From: CAVQZA01 sp963718355
GTDB lineage: Bacteria; Actinomycetota; Thermoleophilia; Gaiellales; Gaiellaceae
Direction: 5' to 3'
Assembly (NCBI GenBank): GCA_963718355.1
Contig: CAVQZA010000002.1
Location: 70,210 to 134,209, forward strand
DNA: 64,000 bases
Shown: positions 56,445 to 64,000 of the stretch, piece after piece
Layout of the letters: each line of letters begins with the position of its first letter
How positions within the stretch are numbered: position 1 is the stretch's first letter
Program-made: the position numbers and the translations under genes
The notes under the pieces: generated by a model
The model's database searches: none
What the model was told of the DNA's origin: nothing
What the model saw: only the letters and a program-made list of their open reading frames with translations

Positions 56445-56484
56445 TGCCGGATCCGACAAACCCGAGGGTTCACTGGATCCGGCA
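56445..56484. repeat. 40-base nested palindrome upstream of rmuC
   Basis: TGCCGGATCC (56445-56454) pairs perfectly with GGATCCGGCA (56475-56484). Inside, AACCC (56459-56463) pairs with GGGTT (56466-56470), leaving GACA and CACT as a symmetrical internal loop. Read on the minus strand the outer stem is followed by TTTT, as in an intrinsic terminator, yet it lies before rmuC. It may be a terminator for readthrough, an operator or a mobile-element scar. Confidence 0.55.
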
Positions 56485-56559
56485 GGGAGACTCTAACCGG
56501 GGCTCGAAGCCTCGGTCAAGCAGGCTCGCGACGAAAAAGGCCGCACGTTGCGGAGATTT

Positions 56560-56582
56560 GCAGCCGGCGCATACGCGGCTGC
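56560..56582. repeat. Small inverted repeat upstream of the DUF3105 gene
   Basis: GCAGCCG (56560-56566) and CGGCTGC (56576-56582) form a 7-bp dyad with a 9-base loop, ending 24 bases before the GTG at 56607. It could be a regulatory dyad. Nothing else supports a specific role. Confidence 0.3.
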
Positions 56583-56606
56583 CGCCAGGTACCATCACGC
56601 TCCGCT

Positions 56607-57287
56607 GTGGCCAAGAAGAATCGCACCCCTGCACCGCCGCGCACCGTCCAGTCGCCGAAGACTCGCAGCGGCGGCTCCGGCGCCTCGCTCGGCGGCAACG
56701 GCCGCTGGATCGCGATCGGGCTCGTCGTCGTGCTCGTCGTAGTGGGGGTCGCTGCCGGCGGCTACTTCGCGTTCCACAAGAGCAGCAAGAGCACGAAGAC
56801 GCCCTCGGCGAGCGGCTCGGCTGTGGGCAAGGCAATGGCCGCCGCCGGCTGCACCTTCCACACCTATCCCAGCATTGGCCGCACGCACATCACGACGCTG
56901 AATCCGAACCCGCCGATCAAGTACAACTCGTTCCCGCCCACGAGCGGCAAGCACTACTACATCCCGGCGGTATGGGGCTCGTACGACTCGCCCGTCAGCG
57001 AGTACCAAGCGATCCACAACCTCGAGCACGGCGGGATCGTGATCCAGTACGGCTCGGGCGTCTCGAAGGCCACGATCGCCAAGATCGGCACCTTCTACCA
57101 GGCCGATCCGGTCGCGATGCTCGTCGCGCCGTTCCCGAAGCTCGGCAACAAGGTCGCCCTGACCGCGTGGACGCATCTCGCGCTCTGCCCGAGCTTCGAC
57201 CAGAAGGCCTTCACCACCTTCCGCGACACCTTCCGGTATCAGGGCCCGGAGAAGTTCCCGCCTGCGGATCTCCAGCCCGGGATGTAA
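56607..57287 (+). CDS. DUF3105 membrane-anchored protein
   Basis: A 226-residue protein. A basic N-terminus is followed by one transmembrane helix (about 34-56) and an extracytoplasmic DUF3105 domain with YNSFPPTSGKHYY, SEYQAIHNLEHGGIVIQYGS and ALCPSFDQKAFTTFRDTF. The histidine-rich motifs suggest a metal site. GTG start at 56607. The tRNA-Leu gene follows 13 bases after its stop. DUF3105 proteins are common in actinobacteria and are of unknown function. Confidence 0.85.
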   Translation: MAKKNRTPAPPRTVQSPKTRSGGSGASLGGNGRWIAIGLVVVLVVVGVAAGGYFAFHKSSKSTKTPSASGSAVGKAMAAAGCTFHTYPSIGRTHITTLNPNPPIKYNSFPPTSGKHYYIPAVWGSYDSPVSEYQAIHNLEHGGIVIQYGSGVSKATIAKIGTFYQADPVAMLVAPFPKLGNKVALTAWTHLALCPSFDQKAFTTFRDTFRYQGPEKFPPADLQPGM

Positions 57288-57300
57288 GGTCGCGCCACCG

Positions 57301-57389
57301 GCCGGGGTGGCGAAACTGGTCATACGCGCCCGACTTAAAATCGGGTGTCCCCACAGTGGGGCATGAGGGTTCGACTCCCTCCCCCGGCA
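57301..57389 (+). tRNA. tRNA-Leu (anticodon UAA)
   Basis: Acceptor GCCGGGG (57301-57307) pairs with CCCCGGC (57382-57388), with A as discriminator. The anticodon arm is CCCGA-CTTAAAA-TCGGG, giving anticodon TAA. The long variable arm TGTCCCCACAGTGGGGCAT is typical of class II leucine tRNAs. The T-arm is GAGGG-TTCGACT-CCCTC. CCA is not encoded. Confidence 0.96.
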
Positions 57390-57663
57390 CTCAAACTCCC
57401 TGCTAACGGCATGGTTCTCCCGACGCAGGGAGAGCATGCCGACTGGGCCTCCAGTGCTAGGGGACAACCCAGGGGACAACTCGAGGCCAGACGCCCGGGT
57501 CACGGTGGTGAGTTCAGCTGGGTCCCAGGCGACGCGTCGTCGGCGTTCGCGACTATGTGGTGGCGTTCGCGTGGCCGCCGAATTCACAGAAGATGATCGA
57601 CTGACTAATGCGGCAGAGGTCGGTCAACGACGCCTGCAGGTCGATGTGACGGTCGAGGCAGTC
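57390..57663. other. Intergenic region after tRNA-Leu with tandem GGGGACAAC
   Basis: This 274-base region has no ORF with recognisable protein features. It contains GGGGACAAC twice, at 57460-57468 and 57472-57480, 12 bases apart. The tRNA side is a common integration point, and the following genes are less GC-biased. No copy of the tRNA 3' end was seen downstream in the window. Confidence 0.4.
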
Positions 57664-58182
57664 TCAACGGTCCTCGCGACGTTCGGCGATCGTTCCGGCT
57701 CGTGCGCGGCGCGGGCGGCGGGCCTGGCCGGCGTATCGGTGTGCCCGGTCGGCAGCCTCCTCAGCATGGCGGGCGACGAACAGGCAGGCCAACGCGACCG
57801 GAAGCTCGACGAAGAGCGCGAGACCGATCGAAGTCAGGACCTCGTGCTGCGACGTCGACGAGAGCACGTCGAACCATGCATCGCAGAGAAGCAACGTCGC
57901 TGCGACGGCTGCGGCGCTCTGCAGCCAAGTCGCGCGGCGGAACGCGCCGATGCCCGTTGCGGCGAGCGAGGCCGCAAGCACGATGTCGAAGCCGGTCCAT
58001 GCCACGCCGTAGTGGTGCGTGCCGTGCCGCGCTGGCAAAGTCATTGCCAGCGCTACGGTCCACGGAATGAGCCCGAGGGCGAACACGACGAATACGGGTG
58101 CAACCCATCTGGGCGCCGGTGGGGAAGGCCCCGGCTCCGTCTCGCCCGTGATCAGCTTCTTGACGGTCGACTCAACTGCCAT
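57664..58182 (-). CDS. Four-helix membrane protein of unknown function
   Basis: A 172-residue protein from ATG 58182. Four hydrophobic segments are visible: APVFVVFALGLIPWTVALAM, GFDIVLAASLAATGIGAF, SAAAVAATLLLCDAWFDVL and IGLALFVELPVALACLFVA. Its N-terminus is short and soluble and the C-terminus is basic. It overlaps the end of the HAD-phosphatase gene by 11 bases, so it is the last gene of that operon. No family was recognised. A role in membrane lipid handling is a guess from context. Confidence 0.7.
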   Translation of the reverse strand: MAVESTVKKLITGETEPGPSPPAPRWVAPVFVVFALGLIPWTVALAMTLPARHGTHHYGVAWTGFDIVLAASLAATGIGAFRRATWLQSAAAVAATLLLCDAWFDVLSSTSQHEVLTSIGLALFVELPVALACLFVARHAEEAADRAHRYAGQARRPRRARAGTIAERREDR

Positions 58183-58954
58183 GCTCAACCAATGCGGAAG
58201 GCGGACTGGGAGGATCGGACGACGCCTCGGCCGATCCCTGTAGGCGCTCGAAGCGGACGATCGGCCAGTGTCGCTCAAGCGCGATCTTCCTGAGCCTCGA
58301 ATCGGGATTGATCGCGACCGGACGATCCACGGCCTCGAGGAACGCCAGATCGGTATGAGAGTCGGAGTACGCGGTCGACGCCGTCAGGTCGATCGCTTCG
58401 CGCGCCGCGAGCTCTCGCACCGCAGCAGCCTTGTGCTCGCCGTAGCAGGGCTTCAGCGACCGACCGGTGTAGACGCCCCCGACGATCTCGCAGGTCGAGC
58501 CGACCGCGCCGTCGAAGCCGAGATCATCGGCCACGTACTGGACGATCTCGTGCAGGCTGGCAGAGATGAGGTAGAGCCGCTCATCGCGTTCCCGATGCTG
58601 TTGGAGGAGCTCGAGCGGCTCGGTGTACAGCAAGGGACGCAAGACATCCTCCATCGCCTCTCCCATCAGCTTCTGCATCGTCGCGACGGGGAGGCCGGAA
58701 AGCAGTTTCATCCCGTCGACGGCGGAGCGGCGCGTTCCGTCGACTCCGGGAAGCCGGAAGATGAGCTGCCACAGACCTGCTCGCATCAGATCGCGCCTGC
58801 TTACCAAGCCGCATCGACGGAACGTCGATGCGAGGGCGAGTGGTGTCGGCCGGCTGATCAGTGTCCGGTCGAGATCGAAGAAGGCCGCGCCGGCACCCGT
58901 CGCTTCCGGATTGCGCCGGGAGACGGTGCCTTGAGTCTGGGAGGGCGAATCCAC
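58172..58954 (-). CDS. HAD-IB-family phosphatase
   Basis: A 260-residue HAD phosphatase. Motif I is FFDLDRTLIS (Asp27, Asp29), motif II is LISASLHEIV and motif III/IV is YSDSHTDLAFLE. Subfamily IB includes phosphoserine phosphatase and the phosphatidylglycerophosphatase PgpC. GTG start at 58954. It sits in the lipid-phosphate operon 10 bases after the DUF1206 gene, so a lipid-phosphate substrate is plausible. The 20 or so N-terminal residues ahead of motif I look disordered. Confidence 0.88.
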   Translation of the reverse strand: MDSPSQTQGTVSRRNPEATGAGAAFFDLDRTLISRPTPLALASTFRRCGLVSRRDLMRAGLWQLIFRLPGVDGTRRSAVDGMKLLSGLPVATMQKLMGEAMEDVLRPLLYTEPLELLQQHRERDERLYLISASLHEIVQYVADDLGFDGAVGSTCEIVGGVYTGRSLKPCYGEHKAAAVRELAAREAIDLTASTAYSDSHTDLAFLEAVDRPVAINPDSRLRKIALERHWPIVRFERLQGSAEASSDPPSPPSALVEHGS

Positions 58955-58964
58955 GTCGCTGACC

Positions 58965-59801
58965 CTAAATTCGGCGGTACCGTGCGTCGCTGAGCGAGTA
59001 GAGCGCGAAGGCGACGAGTCCGGCCGCGACGATGCCGAGCGCGATCGGGCCGTAGGAGCGGTGGATGATCTTGGCCAGTGCTCCGTCGAGTCCGACGGCA
59101 GCGTGTGGGTTGAAGTCGATGGCGGCTTTGACTAGGAAGATGCCGACCAGCCCGAAGACGATCATCCGTGCGAGATGGCCGATGGTGCCGAGTGCGGTGA
59201 TTCCTTTCCGCATCCGGGGTCCCATTTCGGGTGTTTTGGTGTCATCGAGGAACTTCTTGGTAATGCCTCGGTAGCCTTGGTAGAGCGCCACACTGATCAT
59301 TACGATTCCTGCGATGCCGACGATCCAGGTGCCGGCGGGCCAGCCCAGAACTCCGGCGGTCTCTTTCTTGGCGCTCCCGGCGCTTTTGCTGTCGACGCCG
59401 AGCAGGACCTCGATGGCGAGCACGCACATTGCCCCGTAGAAAAGTCCGCTTCCGAGGGCGCCGATGCGGTCGACGCCGCTGTCTGCGCCTTCTGGGCCGT
59501 GTCCGATTGCGGCGCGAACGAGTCGCCACATGGAGTAGCCGCCCAGGCCGATCGCGACGAGGGTGAGCAGGAGCTTTCCGAACGGTTGGTGGGCGACCGT
59601 GTGTAAAGCACCTTGCTGGTTGGTCAGCTTGCCGCCGTGACCGAGTGCAAGCTTGAGTGCGAGTATCCCGATGATTCCGTAGATCAGCGCGCGTGCGACG
59701 AAGCCGGCGCGCGATAGCCATTCGAAGGCGTGTGACTGAACGAAGCTCTCGCCGGGGGTGCGGGTGGGATGATGCCGGCCTATCGACACTGGCTCAGGCA
59801 T
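58965..59801 (-). CDS. DUF1206 membrane protein
   Basis: The protein has 278 residues, starting at ATG 59801 with GAGGAG upstream. It contains three repeats of a two-helix unit, each beginning with a Gly/Ala-rich stretch: SRAGFVARALIYGIIGILAL, DRIGALGSGLFYGAMCVLAI and GTIGHLARMIVFGLVGIFLV. That is the DUF1206 pattern. Codon third positions include more A and T than the core genes. The function of the family is unknown. It lies between the kinase and phosphatase genes of the lipid operon. Confidence 0.88.
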   Translation of the reverse strand: MPEPVSIGRHHPTRTPGESFVQSHAFEWLSRAGFVARALIYGIIGILALKLALGHGGKLTNQQGALHTVAHQPFGKLLLTLVAIGLGGYSMWRLVRAAIGHGPEGADSGVDRIGALGSGLFYGAMCVLAIEVLLGVDSKSAGSAKKETAGVLGWPAGTWIVGIAGIVMISVALYQGYRGITKKFLDDTKTPEMGPRMRKGITALGTIGHLARMIVFGLVGIFLVKAAIDFNPHAAVGLDGALAKIIHRSYGPIALGIVAAGLVAFALYSLSDARYRRI

Positions 59802-59815
59802 GGATTCGACTCCTC

Positions 59816-60706
59816 TCAGGTCGTTGGATCGTGGAGCGGAACGCACACGCTGATGGCGGCGGGCTCGACCTTGACCTTGAAGGACTTCACCTTCGTGCGA
59901 TCTCCGCCGTCGAGCTCGTAGAGGACCTTCCGGTTTAGCTTGACCTTGACCGAGTCAGCCTTCGTCGTTTGAGCGAACGGGGACTTGCTCGCTGTGCCTA
60001 CGGCGGTGCGCGCCATCATGCGACCCCATTCGAGAAGCCCCTCGGCGGTGACCACTCCGAGCTCGAGCTTGCCGTCGTCGGGGCGTGCGTCTTCGAACGC
60101 CTCGACGCCGCCGAAGAGCTTGCCCACGTTACCGAGCAAGATGCAGCTTGCTTTGCCCTTGTACCAGTCGACACCGTCGACCTTGATCTCGGCACGGAAG
60201 GGTTTAAACCGTAAGTTCTCCGACCCGGTCCAGATGTACGCGGCGCGACCGAATCGTTCCTTCAGCCCACCGTCGCCGGCGTCGCGGATCATCGCGGCGT
60301 CGAAACCGGCGCCGGCCATGACCGCGAAGCGCTCGCCGTTGAAGCGGCCGACATCGAGCCGGCGGCGGTCGCCGTACAGCCCGATCTTGACTGCCTCGCC
60401 GATGTCCTTCGGGATCCCGAGGTTGGACGCAAACAGATTGGCCGTGCCCGCAGGGACGATCGCGAGGCTCGCCTGTGAGCCCGCGATCACATCGACGCAG
60501 CGCTGCACCATCCCGTCGCCACCCCAGGCGAACACGAGCTCTGCGCCCTCTTCCAGCGCACGACGCACCTGATCGGGCGCGGCGCGGCTCTTGGGCACCT
60601 CGCACCAAAACGGCGACTCGACTCCCTCGCGTTGAAGGGCGCGGCGAAGCTCTGGCAATCCGCCGCCGAGGGTTTTGCCGGAATGAGCGATGACGGCAAC
60701 TTTCAT
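59816..60706 (-). CDS. Diacylglycerol kinase-family lipid kinase
   Basis: A 296-residue kinase of the DagK/YegS/LCB5 type. The catalytic signature is FAWGGDGMVQRCVDVIAG (GGDG at 62-65) and the nucleotide-binding PAGTANLFASNLGIP follows at about 85-99. The C-terminal beta-rich domain ends with KVEPAAISVCVPLHDP. It phosphorylates diacylglycerol or another lipid alcohol. The start ATG 60706 overlaps the upstream PAP2 gene by 4 bases, so a lipid kinase and a lipid-phosphate phosphatase are co-translated. Confidence 0.91.
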   Translation of the reverse strand: MKVAVIAHSGKTLGGGLPELRRALQREGVESPFWCEVPKSRAAPDQVRRALEEGAELVFAWGGDGMVQRCVDVIAGSQASLAIVPAGTANLFASNLGIPKDIGEAVKIGLYGDRRRLDVGRFNGERFAVMAGAGFDAAMIRDAGDGGLKERFGRAAYIWTGSENLRFKPFRAEIKVDGVDWYKGKASCILLGNVGKLFGGVEAFEDARPDDGKLELGVVTAEGLLEWGRMMARTAVGTASKSPFAQTTKADSVKVKLNRKVLYELDGGDRTKVKSFKVKVEPAAISVCVPLHDPTT

Positions 60707-61530
60707 CCGGTGCTCCGCGCGGCTGCGGCTGCCGTGCGGCAGGCGAACACGATCACGATCAGCGCGGCTAAGCCCACGAGGATGCCGCCGCCGACGTCGA
60801 GCGGATGGTGCATGCCGCGATACATGCGCGACGCTGCGACGAACACAACGATCGCCACCGCGGTCGCCCACGCCAAGGCTCGGAGGAGGCCGTTGGTGAA
60901 GCGCGACGTCAGTAGCAGGACCAGTCCGCCGTAGACCGCCAGCGATGCAGCCGTGTGGCCGGACGGATAGCTGGCGTTAACAGGAAGGTGTTCGAGGCGG
61001 ACGACACGAGGCCGATGCGAGTGCACGAGAAGGGTGGTCGCGCGATACGTCCCAGCCTCGACCGCCAGTGCGAAAACCACGAAAGCGGCCAGCCGCCACT
61101 TCCGCAGTGCGGCGCACACGAACGCGATCGCCCCGACGAGAATTGGGAGCACGAGGCCTCCGGCCATGGTCGAGCCGATCCATGATGCCTCCGTTCGAGA
61201 CGGCGTTCTGTGCGCTGCAAGCCATCCGTCGACCCGTTCGTTGGCAGCCCCGATCCCCCAGGCGTGCTCGACCACATGCGTGACCAGGACGCCGAGGCCG
61301 ATAGAGAGAGCGGCGATTACCGCGAATCCCAGCACCATCGCAACACCGAAACCCACCACTGGATGCAACCCTCCGAACGAGTCGGCCAGCCGCTCCGCCG
61401 GTCCGCCCTCTCGCGGCCGAAGGACAGGCAGTTCCCACCCGTCCACAGATCGCACGCGGCGAGCCACCGACTTCGTGGCCTGAGTAGACGTCGTGGCTTG
61501 CCGTCGATCCTGGTGCGTTTCCACGGGCAT
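60703..61530 (-). CDS. PAP2-family lipid phosphatase (operon head)
   Basis: A 275-residue membrane phosphatase. The three PAP2 motifs are seen: RATTLLVHSHRPR (a variant of K-x6-RP), NASYPSGHTAASLAVYGG and SRMYRGMHHPLDVGGGILVG. About six hydrophobic helices. It dephosphorylates phosphatidic acid, undecaprenyl pyrophosphate or similar lipids. It starts the minus operon and lies 41 bases from the divergent second PAP2 gene. Start ATG 61530. Confidence 0.92.
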   Translation of the reverse strand: MPVETHQDRRQATTSTQATKSVARRVRSVDGWELPVLRPREGGPAERLADSFGGLHPVVGFGVAMVLGFAVIAALSIGLGVLVTHVVEHAWGIGAANERVDGWLAAHRTPSRTEASWIGSTMAGGLVLPILVGAIAFVCAALRKWRLAAFVVFALAVEAGTYRATTLLVHSHRPRVVRLEHLPVNASYPSGHTAASLAVYGGLVLLLTSRFTNGLLRALAWATAVAIVVFVAASRMYRGMHHPLDVGGGILVGLAALIVIVFACRTAAAAARSTG

Positions 61531-61571
61531 GGAACCGGGTATCCCCGTTTCTGGCTCTTCCTAACCACCCG

Positions 61572-62474
61572 ATGCCTTTTCTTCTCCTATCGGTGCTCGC
61601 TTTGACCGCCGGGCTGGCCGTCGGTCTCATCACCTGGCGCTATCCGCGGATCCCGAATGCGCCTCTCACGCCGTCAATCGACACCGCGCGCAAGGTCGGC
61701 GAAGCCGTGGGGAGACGACCGAGGCTGCGAGCGGCCGTACGCTCGAGGCTCGACCCGGCTGCCGCTACCGGTCTGGCGCTCACACTCGCTCTCGCGTTTG
61801 CGATCGGAGGCGGCGTCCTGCTCGGCATACTCGCCTACCTGATCCGAATGAACTCGGGGCTGACCGGGATCGATGCGAGCGTGGCCAAGTGGGCTTACAG
61901 GCATGCGTCGCCGGCCTCGACACACCTACTCGATCTAGTCACACAGCTCGGGAGCATCTACACGGTGATTGCGCTGTGTGTTGTCCTCGTTGTGGTTGAG
62001 ACGCTCCGGGAACGAACTGTCTGGGTCGCGGTGTTCCTCCTGGCCGTTTTGGGCGGTGAGGAAGTTCTGACCACAACCGTCAAAGATCTCGTTGACCGGC
62101 TACGCCCGACGCTCAATCCTGCCGCAGCGACGCTCGGACCGTCGTTCCCGAGTGGCCACTCCGCGACAGCGGCCGCCTTCTATGCCGCCGCCGCCCTGTT
62201 ACTAGGTCGATTGCGCCGACGCCCGACGCGCGCAACACTCGCGGGTCTCGCCGCAGGGATAGCCGTCGCGGTCGCAACAAGCCGCGTGCTACTCGACGTT
62301 CACTGGCTGTCCGACGCGATCGCCGGACTTACGCTGGGCTGGACCTGGTTCGCTGTCTGCGGCATCGCATTCGGCGGCCGCATCCTCCGCTTCGGCGCGG
62401 GCGCCCAAGCCGCCGCTACATACAGCCCACCTCTCGACGCACCGAAAACGACCGCCAAGCGTCTCGCCAACTAG
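61572..62474 (+). CDS. PAP2-family lipid phosphatase
   Basis: A 300-residue protein. Motif 1 is KDLVDRLRPTLNPAA, motif 2 is GPSFPSGHSATAAAFYAAAA and motif 3 is SRVLLDVHWLSDAIAGLTLG; all three are intact. A long N-terminal part adds a helix and a basic loop. It is divergent from another PAP2 gene, so two different lipid phosphatases flank a shared promoter region. The phospholipase D-like gene starts 1 base after its stop. Confidence 0.93.
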   Translation: MPFLLLSVLALTAGLAVGLITWRYPRIPNAPLTPSIDTARKVGEAVGRRPRLRAAVRSRLDPAAATGLALTLALAFAIGGGVLLGILAYLIRMNSGLTGIDASVAKWAYRHASPASTHLLDLVTQLGSIYTVIALCVVLVVVETLRERTVWVAVFLLAVLGGEEVLTTTVKDLVDRLRPTLNPAAATLGPSFPSGHSATAAAFYAAAALLLGRLRRRPTRATLAGLAAGIAVAVATSRVLLDVHWLSDAIAGLTLGWTWFAVCGIAFGGRILRFGAGAQAAATYSPPLDAPKTTAKRLAN

Positions 62475-62475
62475 G

Positions 62476-63942
62476 GTGCGAATCGGAGTGTCAGGTGCGG
62501 AGGACTTTCTGGAGGCCGCCGACCGATGGTTCGGGAACCGGGTCAGCCAGGGAGTCCGCCGCCATCATCGGCGGCGACTAGAGCAGATCGGGTGGGGCCC
62601 GGCACTCGACCCTCCGCTGGAGAAAGGTTGGTCTTTAGGGGATCCTCCGATGCGGCCCGGCAACGCGGTCCACGTCTTGATCGACGGTGCGCAAGCGTTG
62701 CCGGAGATCGCGAGAGAGTTGTACGCGGCCCGCTCGCACGTTCACTTGACCGGGTGGTTCTTCTCGCCCGATTTTGCACTGACCCGAGAGGCCGAGCCGC
62801 TCGTTCTTCGTAACCTCCTTGCAGAGTTGGCGGAGCGCCTCGATGTTCGGGTGCTCGCATGGGCAGGCGCGCCGCTGCCGCTCTTCCGTCCCTCCCGGGG
62901 CGAGGTGCGGAAGATGCGGGAGCAGCTAGTCCAGGACACAAGAATCCAGTGCGCGTTGGACTCCAAGGAACGGCCCATGCATTGCCATCACGAGAAGACA
63001 ATCGTCATCGACGACCGCATTGCCTTCGTAGGCGGCATCGATCTCACCTACGAAGCCGGCGACCGCTACGACACGAACAACCATCCTGCGCGCGCGAGGG
63101 TCGGCTGGCACGACATCTGCGCGCGCATCGAAGGCCCCGCAGTGAGCGACGTCGGCGACCACTTCCGGATGCGCTGGCACGAAACCACCGGCGAGACGCT
63201 TACCCCAGTCGTTCCGACGGACAACGCGGGAGAGATCGACCTGCAGATCGTCCGGACGATCCCAGAGCGGATCTACTCCGCCAGTCCGCACGGCGAGTTC
63301 CGGATCCTCGAGTCGTACCTCCGCGCCTTTCACGCCGCGCAGCGTCTTATCTACCTCGAGAATCAATTCCTGTGGTCGCCCGAAGTCTGCTCCGTCCTGC
63401 AGGCCAAACTCGCCGATCCACCTAACCCGGACTTCCGAGTGCTCCTGCTACTGCCGGCGAGGCCGAATACCGGCGGCGACGATACGCGCGGCGCACTCGC
63501 CGAGCTGATCGAAGCAGACAACGGTGCAGGCCGAGTACTCGCCTGCAGCCTCTACGCACGATCAGGCCCGCGGAGCGACCCGATCTACGTCCACGCGAAG
63601 ATCGGAATCATCGACGATGCTTGGATGACTCTCGGCTCGGCGAACCTCAACGACCACTCCCTTTTTAACGACACCGAAATGAACGTTATTACTCGCGACG
63701 CGGAGCTCGCCCGCCAAACCCGTCTCCGCCTTTGGGCAGAGCACCTCGAGCTCCCGATAGATCAGATCCCGCACAACCCAACCGAAACGATCGACCAGCT
63801 CTGGAAACCCATCAGCAGCGAGCAGCTCAGACGCCGCAACGACGGCCTCAGTCTCACGCATCGACTCGTCCAACTCCCCCATCTTTCAAGACGCTCTAGC
63901 CGGGCGTTCGGGCCACTCAGCGGCCTGCTCATCGACGGCTAA
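62476..63942 (+). CDS. Phospholipase D/cardiolipin synthase-like protein
   Basis: A 488-residue protein with two HKD motifs: HCHHEKTIVIDDRIAFVGG (His172, Lys174) and VHAKIGIIDDAWMTLGSANL (His373, Lys375). The layout matches the phospholipase D superfamily, close to cardiolipin synthase and related transferases, but no N-terminal transmembrane helices are evident, unlike canonical Cls. GTG start at 62476. It probably makes or remodels a phospholipid, next to phosphatases and a lipid kinase. Codon use is less GC-rich than the core genes. Confidence 0.91.
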   Translation: MRIGVSGAEDFLEAADRWFGNRVSQGVRRHHRRRLEQIGWGPALDPPLEKGWSLGDPPMRPGNAVHVLIDGAQALPEIARELYAARSHVHLTGWFFSPDFALTREAEPLVLRNLLAELAERLDVRVLAWAGAPLPLFRPSRGEVRKMREQLVQDTRIQCALDSKERPMHCHHEKTIVIDDRIAFVGGIDLTYEAGDRYDTNNHPARARVGWHDICARIEGPAVSDVGDHFRMRWHETTGETLTPVVPTDNAGEIDLQIVRTIPERIYSASPHGEFRILESYLRAFHAAQRLIYLENQFLWSPEVCSVLQAKLADPPNPDFRVLLLLPARPNTGGDDTRGALAELIEADNGAGRVLACSLYARSGPRSDPIYVHAKIGIIDDAWMTLGSANLNDHSLFNDTEMNVITRDAELARQTRLRLWAEHLELPIDQIPHNPTETIDQLWKPISSEQLRRRNDGLSLTHRLVQLPHLSRRSSRAFGPLSGLLIDG

Positions 63943-64000
63943 CGAAAGCCCGAACGAGCCACCGCCGGCACGTCACCGACGCGCTGCACTTTTCAGGGAT

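Noticed and set aside
56470..56835. Minus-strand open frame over the palindrome and the start of the DUF3105 gene
   Set aside because: It overlaps a real gene on the other strand, is arginine- and serine-rich and lacks any domain pattern.
57300..57587. A minus-strand open frame reading through the tRNA, with a CRGRESNPHAPLWG-like stretch
   Set aside because: This is the well-known false translation of a tRNA gene; the tRNA folds perfectly and no family is matched.
57436..58293. Long plus-strand ORF after the tRNA, opening with GDNPGDN
   Set aside because: Most of it is antisense to two real minus-strand genes and it has no recognisable integrase residues.

Overview
The window is GC-rich chromosomal DNA from a bacterium. 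Gene content and order point to the Actinomycetota. The run recG-rsmD-coaD-(sepIVA-like)-DUF177-rpmF-plsX-acpP-rnc-smc-ftsY-ffh-rpsP-khpA-rimM-trmD-lepB-rplS-rnhB-yraN-comM-dprA matches the block known from mycobacteria and relatives, and frequent GTG starts with 4-base overlaps fit. Several accessory genes (phased-repeat TCS with an ApbE operon, G1 peptidase, split transhydrogenase, HAD/DAGK/PAP2/PLD lipid genes) suggest a deep-branching class such as Thermoleophilia; that assignment is inference.

Layout. 1-2.8 kb (minus): a tightly overlapping six-gene redox operon with two small membrane-anchored proteins, an ApbE flavin transferase, a ferric-reductase-like membrane protein, a small Fe-S ferredoxin and a ferredoxin reductase cut by the window edge. 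It diverges from an OmpR-type two-component system (2.95-4.9 kb), and four phased GGNNAAG boxes lie between them. 5-32 kb (plus): the conserved housekeeping block for DNA repair, rRNA/tRNA modification, CoA, phospholipid and fatty-acid synthesis, chromosome condensation, SRP targeting, ribosomal proteins, signal peptidase and DNA uptake. It is interrupted by accessory genes: two secreted beta-propellers, a LysR/DMT pair, an alpha/beta hydrolase, a flippase-like membrane protein, an orphan DNA methyltransferase and a secreted G1 glutamic peptidase.

32-46 kb: a mixed metabolic region with an L,D-transpeptidase that may lack its N-terminus, an amine oxidase/CHAP/ornithine cyclodeaminase trio, an ABC exporter, an MscL with a zinc-ribbon tail, a three-gene proton-translocating transhydrogenase, a patatin lipase, DedA, a pterin-related group (RibD-C reductase, folE, phhB) with a CDP-alcohol phosphotransferase, an HD-GYP protein and an isocitrate dehydrogenase-like enzyme. 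46-57 kb: DNA repair and redox genes (addB-like, addA-like, nth, zinc-ribbon/PAS protein, trxB, rmuC) and a DUF3105 protein, ending at tRNA-Leu(UAA) at 57301-57389.

57.4-64 kb: right after the tRNA the sequence looks less GC-biased, and the genes form a bidirectional lipid-phosphate cluster: a HAD-IB phosphatase, a diacylglycerol kinase-like enzyme, two PAP2 phosphatases, a phospholipase D/cardiolipin synthase-like protein and two membrane proteins. It reads as an acquired lipid-remodelling module next to a tRNA and is the best candidate here for an undescribed functional unit. No CRISPR array, insertion sequence, complete prophage or rRNA gene was seen.
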